Below, one piece after another: positions 35,037 to 45,600 of a DNA stretch of 64,000 nucleotides. The stretch is from Paenibacillus phytorum (lineage in GTDB: Bacteria > Bacillota > Bacilli > Paenibacillales > NBRC-103111). Each line of letters opens with the position of its first letter. The first letter of the stretch is position 1. The stretch lies in contig NZ_WHOA01000197.1 in NCBI RefSeq assembly GCF_013141715.1, forward strand, positions 62,001 to 126,000. Direction: 5' to 3'. A program made the translations under genes and the position numbers. The notes beneath the pieces are model-generated. The model did not search any database. It was not told the DNA's origin and was given only the letters and a program-made list of their open reading frames with translations.

Positions 35037-35873
35037 TTACTCACTATAGGTTTGCTTCCAGCCTGTTAATCTCTTCTCTAGCGTAACAAGTAGGTAATTA
35101 ATGATTAAACCAATAACCGAAATAGAGATAATGCCTGCGTACATATTCGTAATTTGAAAGCTGAACTGTGTGTATTGAATTAAGTAACCGAGACCGGACT
35201 TCGCACCGACCATCTCAGCGGCAACGAGCACTAGAATAGAACCGGCTCCAGCCTGCCGAATGCCTACGAAAATAGTCGGAGTTGCAGCAGGGATAATCAC
35301 TTTGCGAAACAAGCTAACTGGCGATAAACCCATCGAACGAGCTGATTTGATCAAAAGTGGATCGACATTTTTGACACCGCTAATGGTGTTCAATAGAAGC
35401 GGGAAAGTGCAGGCATAGAGCACGATGGCAATCTTCGAGGTTTCACCAAGTCCGAGTAATAGGATGAAAACCGGAAGTATGGCAAGTGCGGCCGTATTTC
35501 GCAATAATTCGAGCAAGGGATTGAGATATTCCGATACGGGCTTCCACCAACCGATGGCGAGACCAAGAGGGATGCTGATGAGGATTGCCAGCGTAAATCC
35601 GCCCAAAGAACGCGATAAGCTGGCTATTGTATGCTCGGTAAGATCACCCGATAGCAGCAACTGCCACCAAGCAGCCGCTATTTCGGAAATCGGAGGGAAG
35701 AACGTTCGATCAACGAGCCCTATACGAGGCGCCACTTCCCATACGAAAAGCAAGGCCACGATGACAATGGCATTTTTGAACAGTTTTCTTAGCTTCGCTA
35801 AGGACCATAGGGCGACATCAAAGCTTTCTTTTTCACGAAGAACCAGGGCTTTCCCCGCATTCACACTAGCCAT
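35037..35873 (-). CDS. ABC transporter permease, SsuC/TauC type
   Basis: A 278-residue permease with about six hydrophobic segments after a short cytoplasmic tail. The EAA-type loop reads LLIKSARSMGLSPVSLFRKV followed by IIPAATPTIFVGIRQAG, as in SsuC, TauC and related importers of sulfonates and nitrate-like anions. Its ATG at 35873 follows AGGAGGCG and overlaps the end of the ATPase gene by eight bases, which suggests coupled translation. The partner binding protein gene is frameshifted (see the pseudogene entry). Nothing indicates a loss of function in the permease itself. Confidence 0.9.
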   Translation of the reverse strand: MASVNAGKALVLREKESFDVALWSLAKLRKLFKNAIVIVALLFVWEVAPRIGLVDRTFFPPISEIAAAWWQLLLSGDLTEHTIASLSRSLGGFTLAILISIPLGLAIGWWKPVSEYLNPLLELLRNTAALAILPVFILLLGLGETSKIAIVLYACTFPLLLNTISGVKNVDPLLIKSARSMGLSPVSLFRKVIIPAATPTIFVGIRQAGAGSILVLVAAEMVGAKSGLGYLIQYTQFSFQITNMYAGIISISVIGLIINYLLVTLEKRLTGWKQTYSE

Positions 35874-36744
35874 TAATAACGCCTCCTTTTAACGCAGATT
35901 TATTGTGCTCAAAGCCATCCAAGCTCTTGGCTATCTCTTGCTCCTGGGCTCTCGTTACTTCGTCTTTAAGCAAATCCCACACCTCATGGCGCAGCTTGAC
36001 GAAGTCAGGATGGGATCGCAAATCTTCTTCACTTCTGCGTGATTCAAAAGGGATATCAATGACTTTCTTGATTCTTCCTGGACGAGAGGTCATTACAGCG
36101 ACACGCTGGCCTAAATAAACCGCTTCTTCAATGCCATGCGTGATGAAAATGATCGTTTTTTGGGTAGCCTCCCAAATACGCAGCAGTTCGCTTTGCAGGG
36201 TTTCACGTGTTTGCGCATCAAGCGCAGCGAAGGGTTCATCCATCAACAGCACTTCAGGATCGTAGGCCAAGCTTCTGGCGATCGCAACCCGCTGTTTCAT
36301 GCCTCCTGAAATCTCATGGGGATAACGGTTTTCGAAGCCGGCAAGCCCAACCAGATGAATGAACTCTAGGGCAATTTTACGTCGTTCTTTGCGACCCACC
36401 CCTTTGGCTTCGAGACCAAACTCCACATTCGCAAGCGTCGTCTTCCACGGAAAAAGCGCATACTGCTGAAACACGATACCGCGATCCAGATTCGGTCCTG
36501 TAATGGCCTTGCCGTCTAACAAAATCTGCCCACTGCTTGGCTTCGTTAAACCCGCAAGTAAGTCGAGCAATGTTGATTTGCCGCAGCCGCTAGGGCCTAC
36601 GATGACCATGAACTCGCCTTTCTTCACCTCCAAATTGATATCCTTTAGGGCGGAAATAGGCTGTAAATCTTCTTTCAAATGCCCCAGGTTTCGTTGGATT
36701 CGAAACGATTTCTGCACATGCTGAATGCTTATTTTAGCTGTCAT
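35866..36744 (-). CDS. ABC transporter ATP-binding protein, SsuB/TauB type
   Basis: A 292-residue ATPase. It has Walker A GPSGCGKST, the Q-loop in GIVFQQYALFPW, signature SGGMKQRVAIARSL, Walker B VLLMDEPFAALD and the switch His in IFITHGIEEAV. It energises import by the SsuC-type permease, whose gene overlaps its 3' end. The start is ATG 36744, seven bases after AAGGAGGTG; a reading from 36777 has no ribosome site. A ~20-residue insert after ISIQHVQKSFRIQRN, before the core domain, is a small deviation from SsuB. The C-terminal ~50 residues are longer than the ATPase core requires. Confidence 0.92.
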   Translation of the reverse strand: MTAKISIQHVQKSFRIQRNLGHLKEDLQPISALKDINLEVKKGEFMVIVGPSGCGKSTLLDLLAGLTKPSSGQILLDGKAITGPNLDRGIVFQQYALFPWKTTLANVEFGLEAKGVGRKERRKIALEFIHLVGLAGFENRYPHEISGGMKQRVAIARSLAYDPEVLLMDEPFAALDAQTRETLQSELLRIWEATQKTIIFITHGIEEAVYLGQRVAVMTSRPGRIKKVIDIPFESRRSEEDLRSHPDFVKLRHEVWDLLKDEVTRAQEQEIAKSLDGFEHNKSALKGGVING

Positions 36745-36796
36745 TTGCAGCACCTCCTTAACGGTTTCATCATTCATAAACTGGCTTCATAAGCAG

Positions 36797-37835
36797 TTAC
36801 TTTTTCTCATTTACAAAAGGATTGAATTCATTCGTGTACAGACCTTTGATCTTTAATTGTCCCTCTTTAAGTACGCCTTCGTCCTCCAGCCAATGGATCC
36901 AAGTATCGAATTCCTTGTCAGAGATCAAGCCGCCTTTACCGGCAACACCGGTGCTTTTCCAAAACTTCACAGTAGAAGTATCTTCTTTTCTGCCTCTGGC
37001 GTTAATGATTTTCTCATATCGAGCAACAACTTCATCCCGTGGTGTTGTGCGAGCCCACTCAATAGCTTTGGCGGTTGCTTCGACAAATTTACGCGAGGCA
37101 TTCAGATTCGCTTTGATGAATTTATCGGTCAGCACATAACTGCCGGCACTAAAGGTGCCAAACAGATCGATATCCTTAAACAAAGGGTGAATGCCGCCGC
37201 GCTCCAGCGCTTTGTCACGCAGCACACCGCCTAGTGTGGCTACATCGATTTGTTCTGCGCGCAGCGTCTGTTCCGTTGTGACCGGCGGTACGACAACAAG
37301 CGTCACTTGCTTGATCTCCTCCGTCGTTAGGCCGGCTCTGTGCAAGTATTCCTTTATGACGAATTCATGATGAGCCTAGTGTATTCACTGCAATTTTCTT
37401 ACCAATTAAATCCTTTGCAGATTTGATGGGGCTGCCATCCAAAACGTAATATCCCGTCCACGTATTCTCATCGACACCATAATAAGCAATAACTGGCTTA
37501 ATCGGAGCTTTGGCAGATATCAATTTCACGATAGCCCCATTAAAAGCTCCGCCAAAGTCGGTATCCCCTGTAACGACGGCTTGAATATCTTGCGGACCGC
37601 TAATCGTGTTGCCGATAAATTTCAGCTTCAATGGAGCTAAGTACCCCAGATCATCAGCTAATTCTGGAAAAGTAACAGAGCCGACACCTCCTTGATAACG
37701 AAGCTCCGTTACTTCGGGTGCGCCGCCGCTCGCAGATGCCGTCGTCTCTGTTTTGCCGCAGGCTGTCAATAGGAGAGAGGAAGCAAGAAGGCATACGATG
37801 GCTGTCGTGGAGCTTTTTTTAGCAAAATGAATCAT
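36797..37835 (-). pseudogene. Sulfonate-type ABC substrate-binding lipoprotein, frameshifted
   Basis: Two reading frames together make a normal ~340-residue SsuA-like receptor. The first (37835 down to 37365) has a lipoprotein signal ending in LLLTAC and runs to KKIAVNTLGSS, then stops at TGA. The second frame resumes at once as HEFVIKEYLHRAGLTTEEIK and continues to the normal C-terminus (NEFNPFVNEKK) at 36797. A shift of one base within 37367-37373, a TCATCAT stretch in the coding sense, explains the break. The start is ATG 37835 after GGGGG. Either the transporter has lost its receptor in this strain or the assembly has an indel here; the rest of the operon looks intact. Confidence 0.85.
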
Positions 37836-37915
37836 GATCAAATCCCCCTAACGATAATTTGCTTTCGTTGATTTCTAACCAAGTTATCTCCAGAGGCCCG
37901 GTCGTAAATTATATA

Positions 37916-37938
37916 ATTCCTATAGACTTACTATGAAT
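37916..37938. promoter_or_regulatory. Candidate sulfur-regulon operator
   Basis: ATTCC and GAAT ends flank an imperfect inverted repeat (ATTCCTATAGA, CTTACTATGAAT) in the divergent promoter region of the sulfonate cluster. It could bind the adjacent HTH-binding-protein regulator or a CymR-type repressor; I rely only on symmetry and place. Confidence 0.35.
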
Positions 37939-38046
37939 ATATTTCTATAATGAAATATAATCTCAGCCCAGTGAACTGTCAATGAATTGGAAACACATGA
38001 ACATGAATGACGATGAATGACCATCTTAACCCCGGCAGGAGGCGCG

Positions 38047-39240
38047 ATGACCATGACCAACCAGCGATTCAACCTCATTTCTTTGCATGATGCGATCGAT
38101 TTGCTTGGTGTAAGCCGATCCACCTTTGACAGATGGCGTAAATTAAAGCAGCTTCCTTTTGTGAAAATAGGGAAAGAGATCTTAATTGATAAGAATGAAC
38201 TGGAACAGTGGGTTCGTCATCACTCTTTTAGCCTACAGAATCCGGCACTTGCTTCAGGCGCCTCAACAACCGTCACTTCTAAGGAGCTGCCCACGATAAC
38301 GGTTGGTTATCAAAGCGGAACGGCCCATATGTGGACAGCGCTCATCATGAAAGAGCTTGGCTGGTTGGAGGAAGAGCTCATCTTAGTAAATCCTAGCCGT
38401 TCTGTGCATGTAAAATGGTTTGATGCAACAAATGGAACGTTGCTGCTGCAGGGATTGATTGGGGGCAGCATCCAGATTGCTTCCTTGGGAGACTATCCGA
38501 TTGTACTTAGTCAATCACTGAGTCAGACGCTGCCTGCATTTCGCCCTATTCTCCTCGCCTTTGACGGTAAAACCTCCGGTGGGCAAGGGATTTCACTCGT
38601 TATGCGCAAAGGGCTGGAGATCACCGATATTTCGGAGATCTGCCAGTGGCCGCTTTCATCGGCAGCGCAATCGAGTGCGGGTTATCGTTTATCGAAGCTG
38701 CTTCAATCGCTTGGAGGTCATGAGAATCATTTTGAACATAAAGAAATGGATGAATGCATGGCGGGGATCGTGAAGCGGAAGCTTGCCGGAAGTGTCATGT
38801 GGGAGCCGTATATCAGCTTGACTCAATACCATGGCGTAGGTCAGGTGCTTTTTCCAGAGGGAATGGGGGAGAATTATTTAACGGGAATTGTTGCTGATGA
38901 GAATTGGGCGCGACATCATGAAGGAGACGCAGTTGCTTACTTAAAAGCACATGTTAGGGTCCACACGTTTATCCGTAATCATCCTCGTGCAGCTGCCGAG
39001 CTTATTTCCCGGGCCAAAGGAATTCCTCCAGAAATTACAGCACGTATAATCGCCAAAGTAAGATGGGACGCTGCTTTTTATTCGAAAGACATGAACGTTC
39101 TACAGCAGCTATCACTTCCTTTATCCAAAGAAATCTGTTTCAAAGGTGAATATTTGCAATTAGCCATTAAGGCATTAAAGCTGCCCCTTGTGAGCTGCGA
39201 TCCGTTGGAAGGGGATTGGGCCTTGGAGCAGTTGTACTGA
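38047..39240 (+). CDS. Excisionase-type HTH fused to an SsuA-like substrate-binding domain
   Basis: A 397-residue cytoplasmic protein. Residues ~8-60 are a MerR/excisionase-like helix-turn-helix (LHDAIDLLGVSRSTFDRWRK, LPFVKIGKEILIDKNELEQW). From about residue 80 it becomes an SsuA/NMT1-like binding-protein domain (ITVGYQSGTAHMWTALIMKE, GSIQIASLGDYPIVLSQ, GSVMWEPYISLTQY) without a signal peptide. It is divergent from the sulfonate ABC and oxygenase genes and so probably regulates them by binding the same compound. The start is ATG 38047, a few bases after AGGAGG; a longer reading from 38017 has no site. It ends 75 bases before the molybdopterin oxidoreductase gene. Confidence 0.87.
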   Translation: MTMTNQRFNLISLHDAIDLLGVSRSTFDRWRKLKQLPFVKIGKEILIDKNELEQWVRHHSFSLQNPALASGASTTVTSKELPTITVGYQSGTAHMWTALIMKELGWLEEELILVNPSRSVHVKWFDATNGTLLLQGLIGGSIQIASLGDYPIVLSQSLSQTLPAFRPILLAFDGKTSGGQGISLVMRKGLEITDISEICQWPLSSAAQSSAGYRLSKLLQSLGGHENHFEHKEMDECMAGIVKRKLAGSVMWEPYISLTQYHGVGQVLFPEGMGENYLTGIVADENWARHHEGDAVAYLKAHVRVHTFIRNHPRAAAELISRAKGIPPEITARIIAKVRWDAAFYSKDMNVLQQLSLPLSKEICFKGEYLQLAIKALKLPLVSCDPLEGDWALEQLY

Positions 39241-39314
39241 ATGCAAAGAGGCTTTCGCTTCGCTTCATTTCGGTATATAGTAAAAAAGAATGGAAGTGTT
39301 GAAAGGAGTGCCGA

Positions 39315-41366
39315 ATGCTTACAACAATGCGAGATGAACAAAATGGCATTTTCCCATCCGTATGCTCACTGGATTGTCCAGATCAATGCGGTTTGCTGCT
39401 TCATAAAGAAGCTGGGAAGATCGTTAAAATAGAGGGAGACCCCAATCACCCGGTAACACAAGGGGCTATTTGCAATAAAGTCCGCAACATGACGGCTCGT
39501 ATATATGATGAAAAAAGACTGCAATATCCCATGAAGCGGGTGGGTCCTAAGGGTGAAGGCAGCCAGTTTGAAAGAATTACCTGGGAAGAAGCGATCGAAA
39601 CCATAACAAGTCGGTGGAAGCAGCTGATCGAGGATGAAGGCGCAGAATCTATCTTGCCTTACAGCTTTTATGGCAACATGGGGCGGATTGGGACGGAAGG
39701 GATGGATCGTCGCTTTTTTAATCGGATGGGAGCAAGCCGGCTGCTTTATTCGATCTGCGAATCAGCAGGCACAGTAGGCTACAAGTATACGATGGGAGGC
39801 AGCTTCGGGACAGATCCAGAGGATACGGTTCATGCCAAGCTGATTATCATGTGGGGCATTAATGCGGTCAGCACGAATATGCATCAGGTTATGTTGGCTG
39901 AAAAAGCCCGTAAGAATGGCGCGCAAATCATCGTGATTGACGCTCATAAGAACCAAACAGGCCGCTGGGCGGACTGGTTTATTCCGATTTTGCCAGGAAC
40001 AGACGCTGCCCTTGCTCTCGGAATCATGCATATCTTGTTCGCTGAGAATTTGGTTGATGAAGCTTTTATGCAGCAATATACCGCTGGGCATGAGGAGCTA
40101 AGGGAACATGTGCGTCAATATGATCCTTCTGTGGTATCTACAATAACGGGCGTCCCTGTGGAAGATATCTACCGCTTAGCTCGCTTATACGGTCAGACTT
40201 CGCCATCTTTTATTCGAATTGGAAACGGCATTCAGCACCATGATAACGGTGGTATGTGTGTGCGGACCATAGCTTGCTTACCAGCATTAACGGGGCAGTG
40301 GCTGCATAAAGGCGGCGGCGCGATTAAAGGAAATGGCAGCTATTTGGAGCACAATATTCCCGCCTTACAGCGACCCGATTTGCGGAAGAAGGAAGCTCGA
40401 CAAATCAATATGAATTTACTCGGGAGCGCCTTGCTGGAGCTTGATCAGCCTATTCATTCGCTTTATGTGTACAATTCCAACCCAGCGTTAGTTGCTCCTC
40501 ATGCGAATAAGGTTAGGGAGGGACTTCAGCGGGAGGATCTGTTTACCGTGGTTCATGATTTGTTTCTGACCGAAACAGCGAAGTTCGCTGATATTGTGCT
40601 TCCTGCTACGTCCTCCTTTGAAAATACGGACTTTTACCGCTCCTATTGGCATCAATATGTGCACCTTCAGCTTCCCGTCATGACTCCTTATGGGGAAAGC
40701 AAAGCGAATGTGGATGTGTTTCGATTGTTGGCGGCGGAGATGGGCTATGAGGATGAAGCTTTGAGGGATACTGATGAAGCTTTGATTCGCCAAGCTTTGG
40801 ATCATCCCGGAAACCCAGCTCTGAACAACATATCGTATGAAACACTGCTCGAAAAACAGTTTATTAAGGCGGATGTTAAGCCATTATTCCCTGGGGAATT
40901 AAAGACACCGAGCGGGAAGATCGAGCTGTATTCTCATGAGATGGAGAGTAAAGGATTCCCGCCACTTCCGACATATACGCCACTTGTGGATGAAGGGGAC
41001 CTGCCATTCTTGTTCGTTCCGGCACCGAATCATAACTTCTTGAATTCGACGTTTGCGCATAACGAGAAGCATATCCGAATGGAGAAAACGCCGAAGCTTC
41101 ATATGAATGAGGCGGATGCGTCCGCATTAGGCTTGGTCAGTGGCGATGTTGCCCGTGTTTGGAATGATCGCGGAGAGTGCGAATTAGTCGTAGCGGCTGG
41201 CTCGGATGTGCTGCCAGGCGTGGTTGTGAGTCAAGGGCTTTGGGCGGATTTGTCGGGGAACAAAGCTTTGGTTAACGCGCTCACGCCAGACCGAGTAGCC
41301 GATATGGGCGGCGGCGCTACGTTCTTCTCAGGCCGTGTGCGGGTGGAGAAGCGCGAAGTAAACTGA
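39315..41366 (+). CDS. Molybdopterin-dependent oxidoreductase (YoaE/FdhF-like)
   Basis: A 683-residue cytoplasmic enzyme. The N-terminal cysteines CSLDCPDQC plus the Cys in QGAICNK form a 4Fe-4S site (Cx3Cx3Cx~27C). Further motifs include YGNMGRIGTEGMDRRFFNRM, the probable Mo-ligand region YSICESAG, a dinucleotide-binding stretch IIVIDAHKNQTGRWADW, and the C-terminal molybdopterin domain (TPSGKIELYSHEM, HMNEADASALGLVSGDV). Length and motif order fit the Bacillus YoaE group of uncharacterised oxidoreductases. The electron partner and substrate are unknown. RBS AAAGGAG precedes ATG 39315. The gene stands between the sulfonate regulator and a small hypothetical gene. Confidence 0.88.
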   Translation: MLTTMRDEQNGIFPSVCSLDCPDQCGLLLHKEAGKIVKIEGDPNHPVTQGAICNKVRNMTARIYDEKRLQYPMKRVGPKGEGSQFERITWEEAIETITSRWKQLIEDEGAESILPYSFYGNMGRIGTEGMDRRFFNRMGASRLLYSICESAGTVGYKYTMGGSFGTDPEDTVHAKLIIMWGINAVSTNMHQVMLAEKARKNGAQIIVIDAHKNQTGRWADWFIPILPGTDAALALGIMHILFAENLVDEAFMQQYTAGHEELREHVRQYDPSVVSTITGVPVEDIYRLARLYGQTSPSFIRIGNGIQHHDNGGMCVRTIACLPALTGQWLHKGGGAIKGNGSYLEHNIPALQRPDLRKKEARQINMNLLGSALLELDQPIHSLYVYNSNPALVAPHANKVREGLQREDLFTVVHDLFLTETAKFADIVLPATSSFENTDFYRSYWHQYVHLQLPVMTPYGESKANVDVFRLLAAEMGYEDEALRDTDEALIRQALDHPGNPALNNISYETLLEKQFIKADVKPLFPGELKTPSGKIELYSHEMESKGFPPLPTYTPLVDEGDLPFLFVPAPNHNFLNSTFAHNEKHIRMEKTPKLHMNEADASALGLVSGDVARVWNDRGECELVVAAGSDVLPGVVVSQGLWADLSGNKALVNALTPDRVADMGGGATFFSGRVRVEKREVN

Positions 41367-41413
41367 ATCCTTAGGCGCTTCGCCGCATAAGGTAATTCAG
41401 GAGGTGATGACCT

Positions 41414-41665
41414 ATGTCATTACAGCACAAAGCGTATGGCTGGATCGGAAGTCCAGTAGGTGTATCCCTAATGGACGGGACTGGTGTTTCAGGTATTCTA
41501 TGCAGTATTCAAGGTGGGTCTATTTATATAATTGAATATTTATACCACACCCAATTTACTACAAAACATTATGCCTTCAATCAAATCCGAGATATTCTAC
41601 CATTCCCGCAATGCCCTCAGCCTCAACCGCCGGTGCACCAACCGAAAATCTTTATATTAGTTTAA
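41414..41665 (+). CDS. Small hypothetical protein, possibly Sm-like
   Basis: An 83-residue protein after a very strong AGGAGGTGATGACC site. The pattern SPVGVSLMDGTGVSG, then YIIEYLYHTQF and IRDILPFP, is a run of short beta-strands around a conserved glycine, reminiscent of small Sm-like or spore-associated proteins of Bacillales. The tail is rich in Pro and Gln. I do not recognise a family. It lies 47 bases after the oxidoreductase gene and has its own terminator downstream, which together with the ribosome site supports it as a real gene. No function is proposed. Confidence 0.65.
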   Translation: MSLQHKAYGWIGSPVGVSLMDGTGVSGILCSIQGGSIYIIEYLYHTQFTTKHYAFNQIRDILPFPQCPQPQPPVHQPKIFILV

Positions 41666-41684
41666 AAGAAGAAGATACCGAATG

Positions 41685-41708
41685 CCGATCCCCATGGATC
41701 GGTTTTTT
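41685..41708 (+). terminator. Terminator after the small gene
   Basis: CCGATCC and GGATCGG pair across a CCAT loop and are followed by six T. Confidence 0.85.
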
Positions 41709-41810
41709 CTTTTTAGCTACGTAGGGCAATCCCTCCTTTGAAGTGAAAAGCGGACTGCTGCTAGTTTCAATTTAGTTCCTCGATAACTCCCCTGTTGTTC
41801 CATGATCTAG

Positions 41811-42245
41811 ATGGAGCGAAAGTGGAGAGACGTCTGAAAAGGACAACTGTCGAGAGTAGGTAAGTTAGAGGGTTTGAAGCCTAAGAGGGCAGAAAAGGCT
41901 GTCTCGGAGGCCCAGATGGAGCGAAAGTGGAGCGAGACGTCTGAAAAGGACAACTGTCGAGAGTTGGCAAGTTAGCGGGTTTGCAGCCTGAGAGGGCAGA
42001 AAAGGCTGTCTCGGAGGCCCAGATGGAGCGAAAGTGGAGCGAGACGTCTGAAAAAGACTTCTCAACTGTCGAGAGTAGGTAATTTAGAGGGTTTGCGGCC
42101 TGAGAAGGCAGAAAAGACTGTCTCGGAGGCCCGGATGGAGCGAAAGTGGAGCGAGACGTCTGAAAAAGACTTCTCAACTGTCGAAAGTAGGTAAGTCAGC
42201 GGGTTTGCAGGCCTGAGAAGGCAGAAAAGTCTGTTCGGGAGGCCA
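41811..42245. repeat. Four tandem copies of a ~108-base unit
   Basis: Units begin with ATGGAGCGAAAGTGGAG at 41811, 41915, 42023 and 42135, with periods of 104, 108 and 112 bases, and each ends in a GGAGGCC-type sequence. The length steps come from small indels: the first unit lacks the GCG in GGAGCGAGACGTC, and the last two have an extra AGACTTCTC-like stretch. Units are ~85-95% alike by eye. Confidence 0.9.
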
Positions 42246-42604
42246 AATGTAATAAGTGCAGCTAAATCTGTCAAGATCAGCGTTTTCACGAGAAATGATG
42301 CATATAGATAGTGCATCAAATTTGGCGTTTACCTACCCTTTTTTGCTCGAAATGCTGATATTTGCTGCACAAAATGCAGTTATTCTTGCCAGAGGAGACA
42401 GCATCATTTAATTTTGCTGCACTTTTTGCAACTAAGTCGCACGAGGATTGCCGCTAAGACGCCAAAATCCTAATAATACCCTCTAAGACCTAAATAAATG
42501 ACAATAAAATTAGCTTGAAAGAGAGTATGATGATGGTCACAAGGTATTTGTATGCGCTTACATATATATTTCAAACTATTAAACAGAATAAGGAGCTTGT
42601 TGAC

Positions 42605-45600
42605 ATGAAAATTCATCTCATTCAAAGAAAGCTAGCCATGATGTTAATGATTTCAATGGTTTTCTCATTACTCCTCATCCCTTCGCCAGGGAAAGCGACT
42701 GATGTTGAGGTTGATGTAGCTGCCCTGCTGCCTACAGCGGATGCGGCTATCGCTATGGACACTACGAATGCAGCAATCGCAAATACGAACTTTGATACCA
42801 AAACGAGCTCCACGACTGGTATTTACAACATTTTATCCAGCAGCACGGTCAAAAGACAGGCTTACTATAAATTTAACGTGGCTGCGGTTTCGGACAGTGC
42901 ATACAAGTATTATTTGCAGGTCTCAGCAAAACGGGGGAGCGGTACAAATGACGTGGACACAGCTTTACAAGTGTTCGCTCAGAGCGATACGACATGGCAG
43001 GAAGCAGCAATTACTTGGAATACAGCCCCTCAAACAGATCTGGCTCAATTAGCTCAGCTCGGGCAAATTACAGTAACTCAGCCTAACACGATATCCAAGC
43101 CGGCTCTATATACGGTAGACGTGACCAACTATGTAAGACAGCATTTATCGGATGGTGCAGTATCCTTTGTTGTCGGTGATTCACAAGGCTTAGGCAGATC
43201 CGTTAATGTGTATTCCAAAGAAACGACGGCGTCCAATCCTAAGCCGCAGTTAGTGGTGAAACGCGTAGTACAAGGTGATAATACACCACCTACTTGGCCA
43301 TCAAACGCTGCCTTAAAGTCAAGCAATCTGGGAACGGACTTTGTCCAATTAACCTGGCCAGCAGCTGTAGATGATACCTTAGTAACCAACTATTTGGTCT
43401 ATCAAAATGACTCCGTTCTTTCTACTGTTTATGGCAGTACGTATTATAACATCGAAGGCTTAACACCAAATACGAGTTATACCTATAAGATTATCGCCGG
43501 AGACGCGGCTGGGAACTATTCCTCGACCCCATTGACTTACACCGCGACAACGTTAACTGCTCCTATTACTCCCCTACAGGTTGTGGAAGTTAATGCTAGC
43601 AGCAGCGATGGTAATGTTGAGAGCAATACGCTGGATAACAATCTATACAGCCGTTGGTCAGCTTCTGGCGATGGTCAATATGTGATGTTTGACTTAGGGC
43701 AAACGAAGAGTATCGGGTACGTGGGCATAGCTTTTTATAAAGGAGATCAACGTTCTACCCTTATCGATATTCAAACTTCAAATGACGCTACAACATGGAC
43801 GAATGTGTTTAGTGGCAGCAGCCGCGCGAATACGGTTAACATGCAGGCATTTGATTTCCCGGATACCAATGCACGCTTCCTACGAGTAGTCGGACATGGT
43901 AATTCGGATGGAAGTACGTTTACCAGCTTAACGGAAGTGATGATTTATGCACCATTTTTATTCGGAGATACACCGGTAGCCATTGTTCCGAATATTACGC
44001 CTACGGCTCCCCCAGGCACAGTTCCTTTCACGAAGGCTGGCTTGACGAAACCAGATGGTTCCGAGCATGCCAAGCATACACCTAACGCTGTAACGGGAAA
44101 TACCATTAATGTGGTAGATTATGGCGCCGATCCTACGGATAATGAACAAGATGACCGGATAGCTATTCAAAATGCCATCAATGCTGCCACTTTCGGCGAT
44201 GAAGTCTTTTTACCGAATGGTGTGTATAACTTAAAAACGTCGCCTGATGGGTTTATTAACATAAAACTCAAATCCGGAGTGAATGTAAGGGGAGAAAGCC
44301 AAACTGGCACTCTTTTGAAATCAAGTATTGACGATGTCAAGAATAGTTCTGTCTTGAAATCGTCCAATCAACACGATATTGTCGTTTCGAACCTGACAGT
44401 AACCTCAACTTGGAATCGTACATTTTCCTTAGAGCATGCTACGAATAATCCAGAGGCCGGGGGACCCGACAGTATGATTGCCATAGCGAACTATGGCGAG
44501 AATCCGTCCTATAACGTGACCATTGATCAGGTTACTGTTGAACGGTTTAGACGGATGGCGATTCGGATTGAGAACAGTCATGATGTCGTAGTTCGCGGCA
44601 GTACATTCCGCAATGCAACCGATCTCGGTGGCGGCGGAGCTGGCTACGGAACATCCATTCAAGGAATGCCGAAGGTCGACAGGCTCGGTTTTGATAATGA
44701 TACGTATTGGAATGTGGTGGAAAATTCTACGTTTGAAGGGCCGTATTTGCGTCATGGATCCCTCATCCAAAATGTAGCGCACAATAACGTTCTGAGAAAT
44801 AATCACTATACCAATACCAAATTGGATGCTATTGATCTTCACGGTGAGCTCGAGTACCTGAACGAAGTTCACGGGAATACGATCGAAAACATCTTCACCG
44901 GCGGTGGCATAGGTCTTGGAAACACAGGTGGTACAGCGCCAAGTAACCATAGCAAAACGGGACCTAATAACTACATTCATGACAATGTCATTCGAAACTC
45001 ACGTGAAGGCATTGTCGTTACGATGGGTACGCCAGATACATTGATCGAGCATAACACAATTGAAAACACAACAACTGTCAATAATGGCGTTGGGATCAAC
45101 ATTTTAAACGGACCAGGTACTAGGATTATCAATAATCTAATTCGCAATAATACAGCGGGCAATTACTGGGGAATTCTGCTCGAACACGATAACGGTGACC
45201 AAAATGCCAATAGTGTAGGACAGGGAGATCCTCAAAACGTACAAATTACAGGGAATACGCTAACAGGAAATACGAATGGGATTCAGCTGCAGGCAGGCTC
45301 AAACATTACGGTCAGTAAGAATTTCTTAAACAATATCGGGACCAATTATGAAAAGGCAGCTGGTGTGACGGCTACGGGAATATGGCCTTCAACCGACAAT
45401 ACCTTAAGCAGCTTGACAATCAGAGCAGGTACATTAAGTCCTGCATTTGATTCAGCTGTAACCGAATATACGTCAAGTGTGTCTAATGAGATAGCTCAAA
45501 TCAGCATCCATCCAACGGCGGCAGACAGTCAAGCGAAGATAACAGTGAACGGAGCATTAGTTGTAAATGGAGAGGCTTCCAATGACATTCGGCTAAATGT

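Larger units (their letters stand above)
41666..42604. other. Gene-free, repeat-rich region
   Basis: 939 bases without a supportable gene: a terminator, four tandem copies of a ~108-base unit (41811-42245), then an AT-rich tract with several TGCTGCA-type motifs (around 42260, 42362 and 42415) and the leader of the large secreted protein. Minus-strand frames across the repeats (peptides starting MRSLFQTSRSTF) arise from the repeated DNA. Confidence 0.75.

Noticed and set aside
37916-37938. Firm assignment of the site to the CymR sulfur repressor
   Set aside because: The symmetry is imperfect and I cannot align it with a confirmed consensus, so it is kept only as a candidate operator.
41811-42245. 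CRISPR array
   Set aside because: Units of 104-112 bases are similar along their whole length, with no short constant repeat and variable spacer, and no cas genes are near.
41865-42319. Minus-strand frames with repeated peptides (MRSLFQTSRSTFAPSG) in the tandem array
   Set aside because: The peptide repeats mirror the ~108-base DNA repeats, and frame is not kept between units of different length. No ribosome sites.
42515-42604. Upstream start extending the large secreted protein by 30 residues
   Set aside because: It would bury the signal peptide; ATG 42605 has a proper AAGGAG site.
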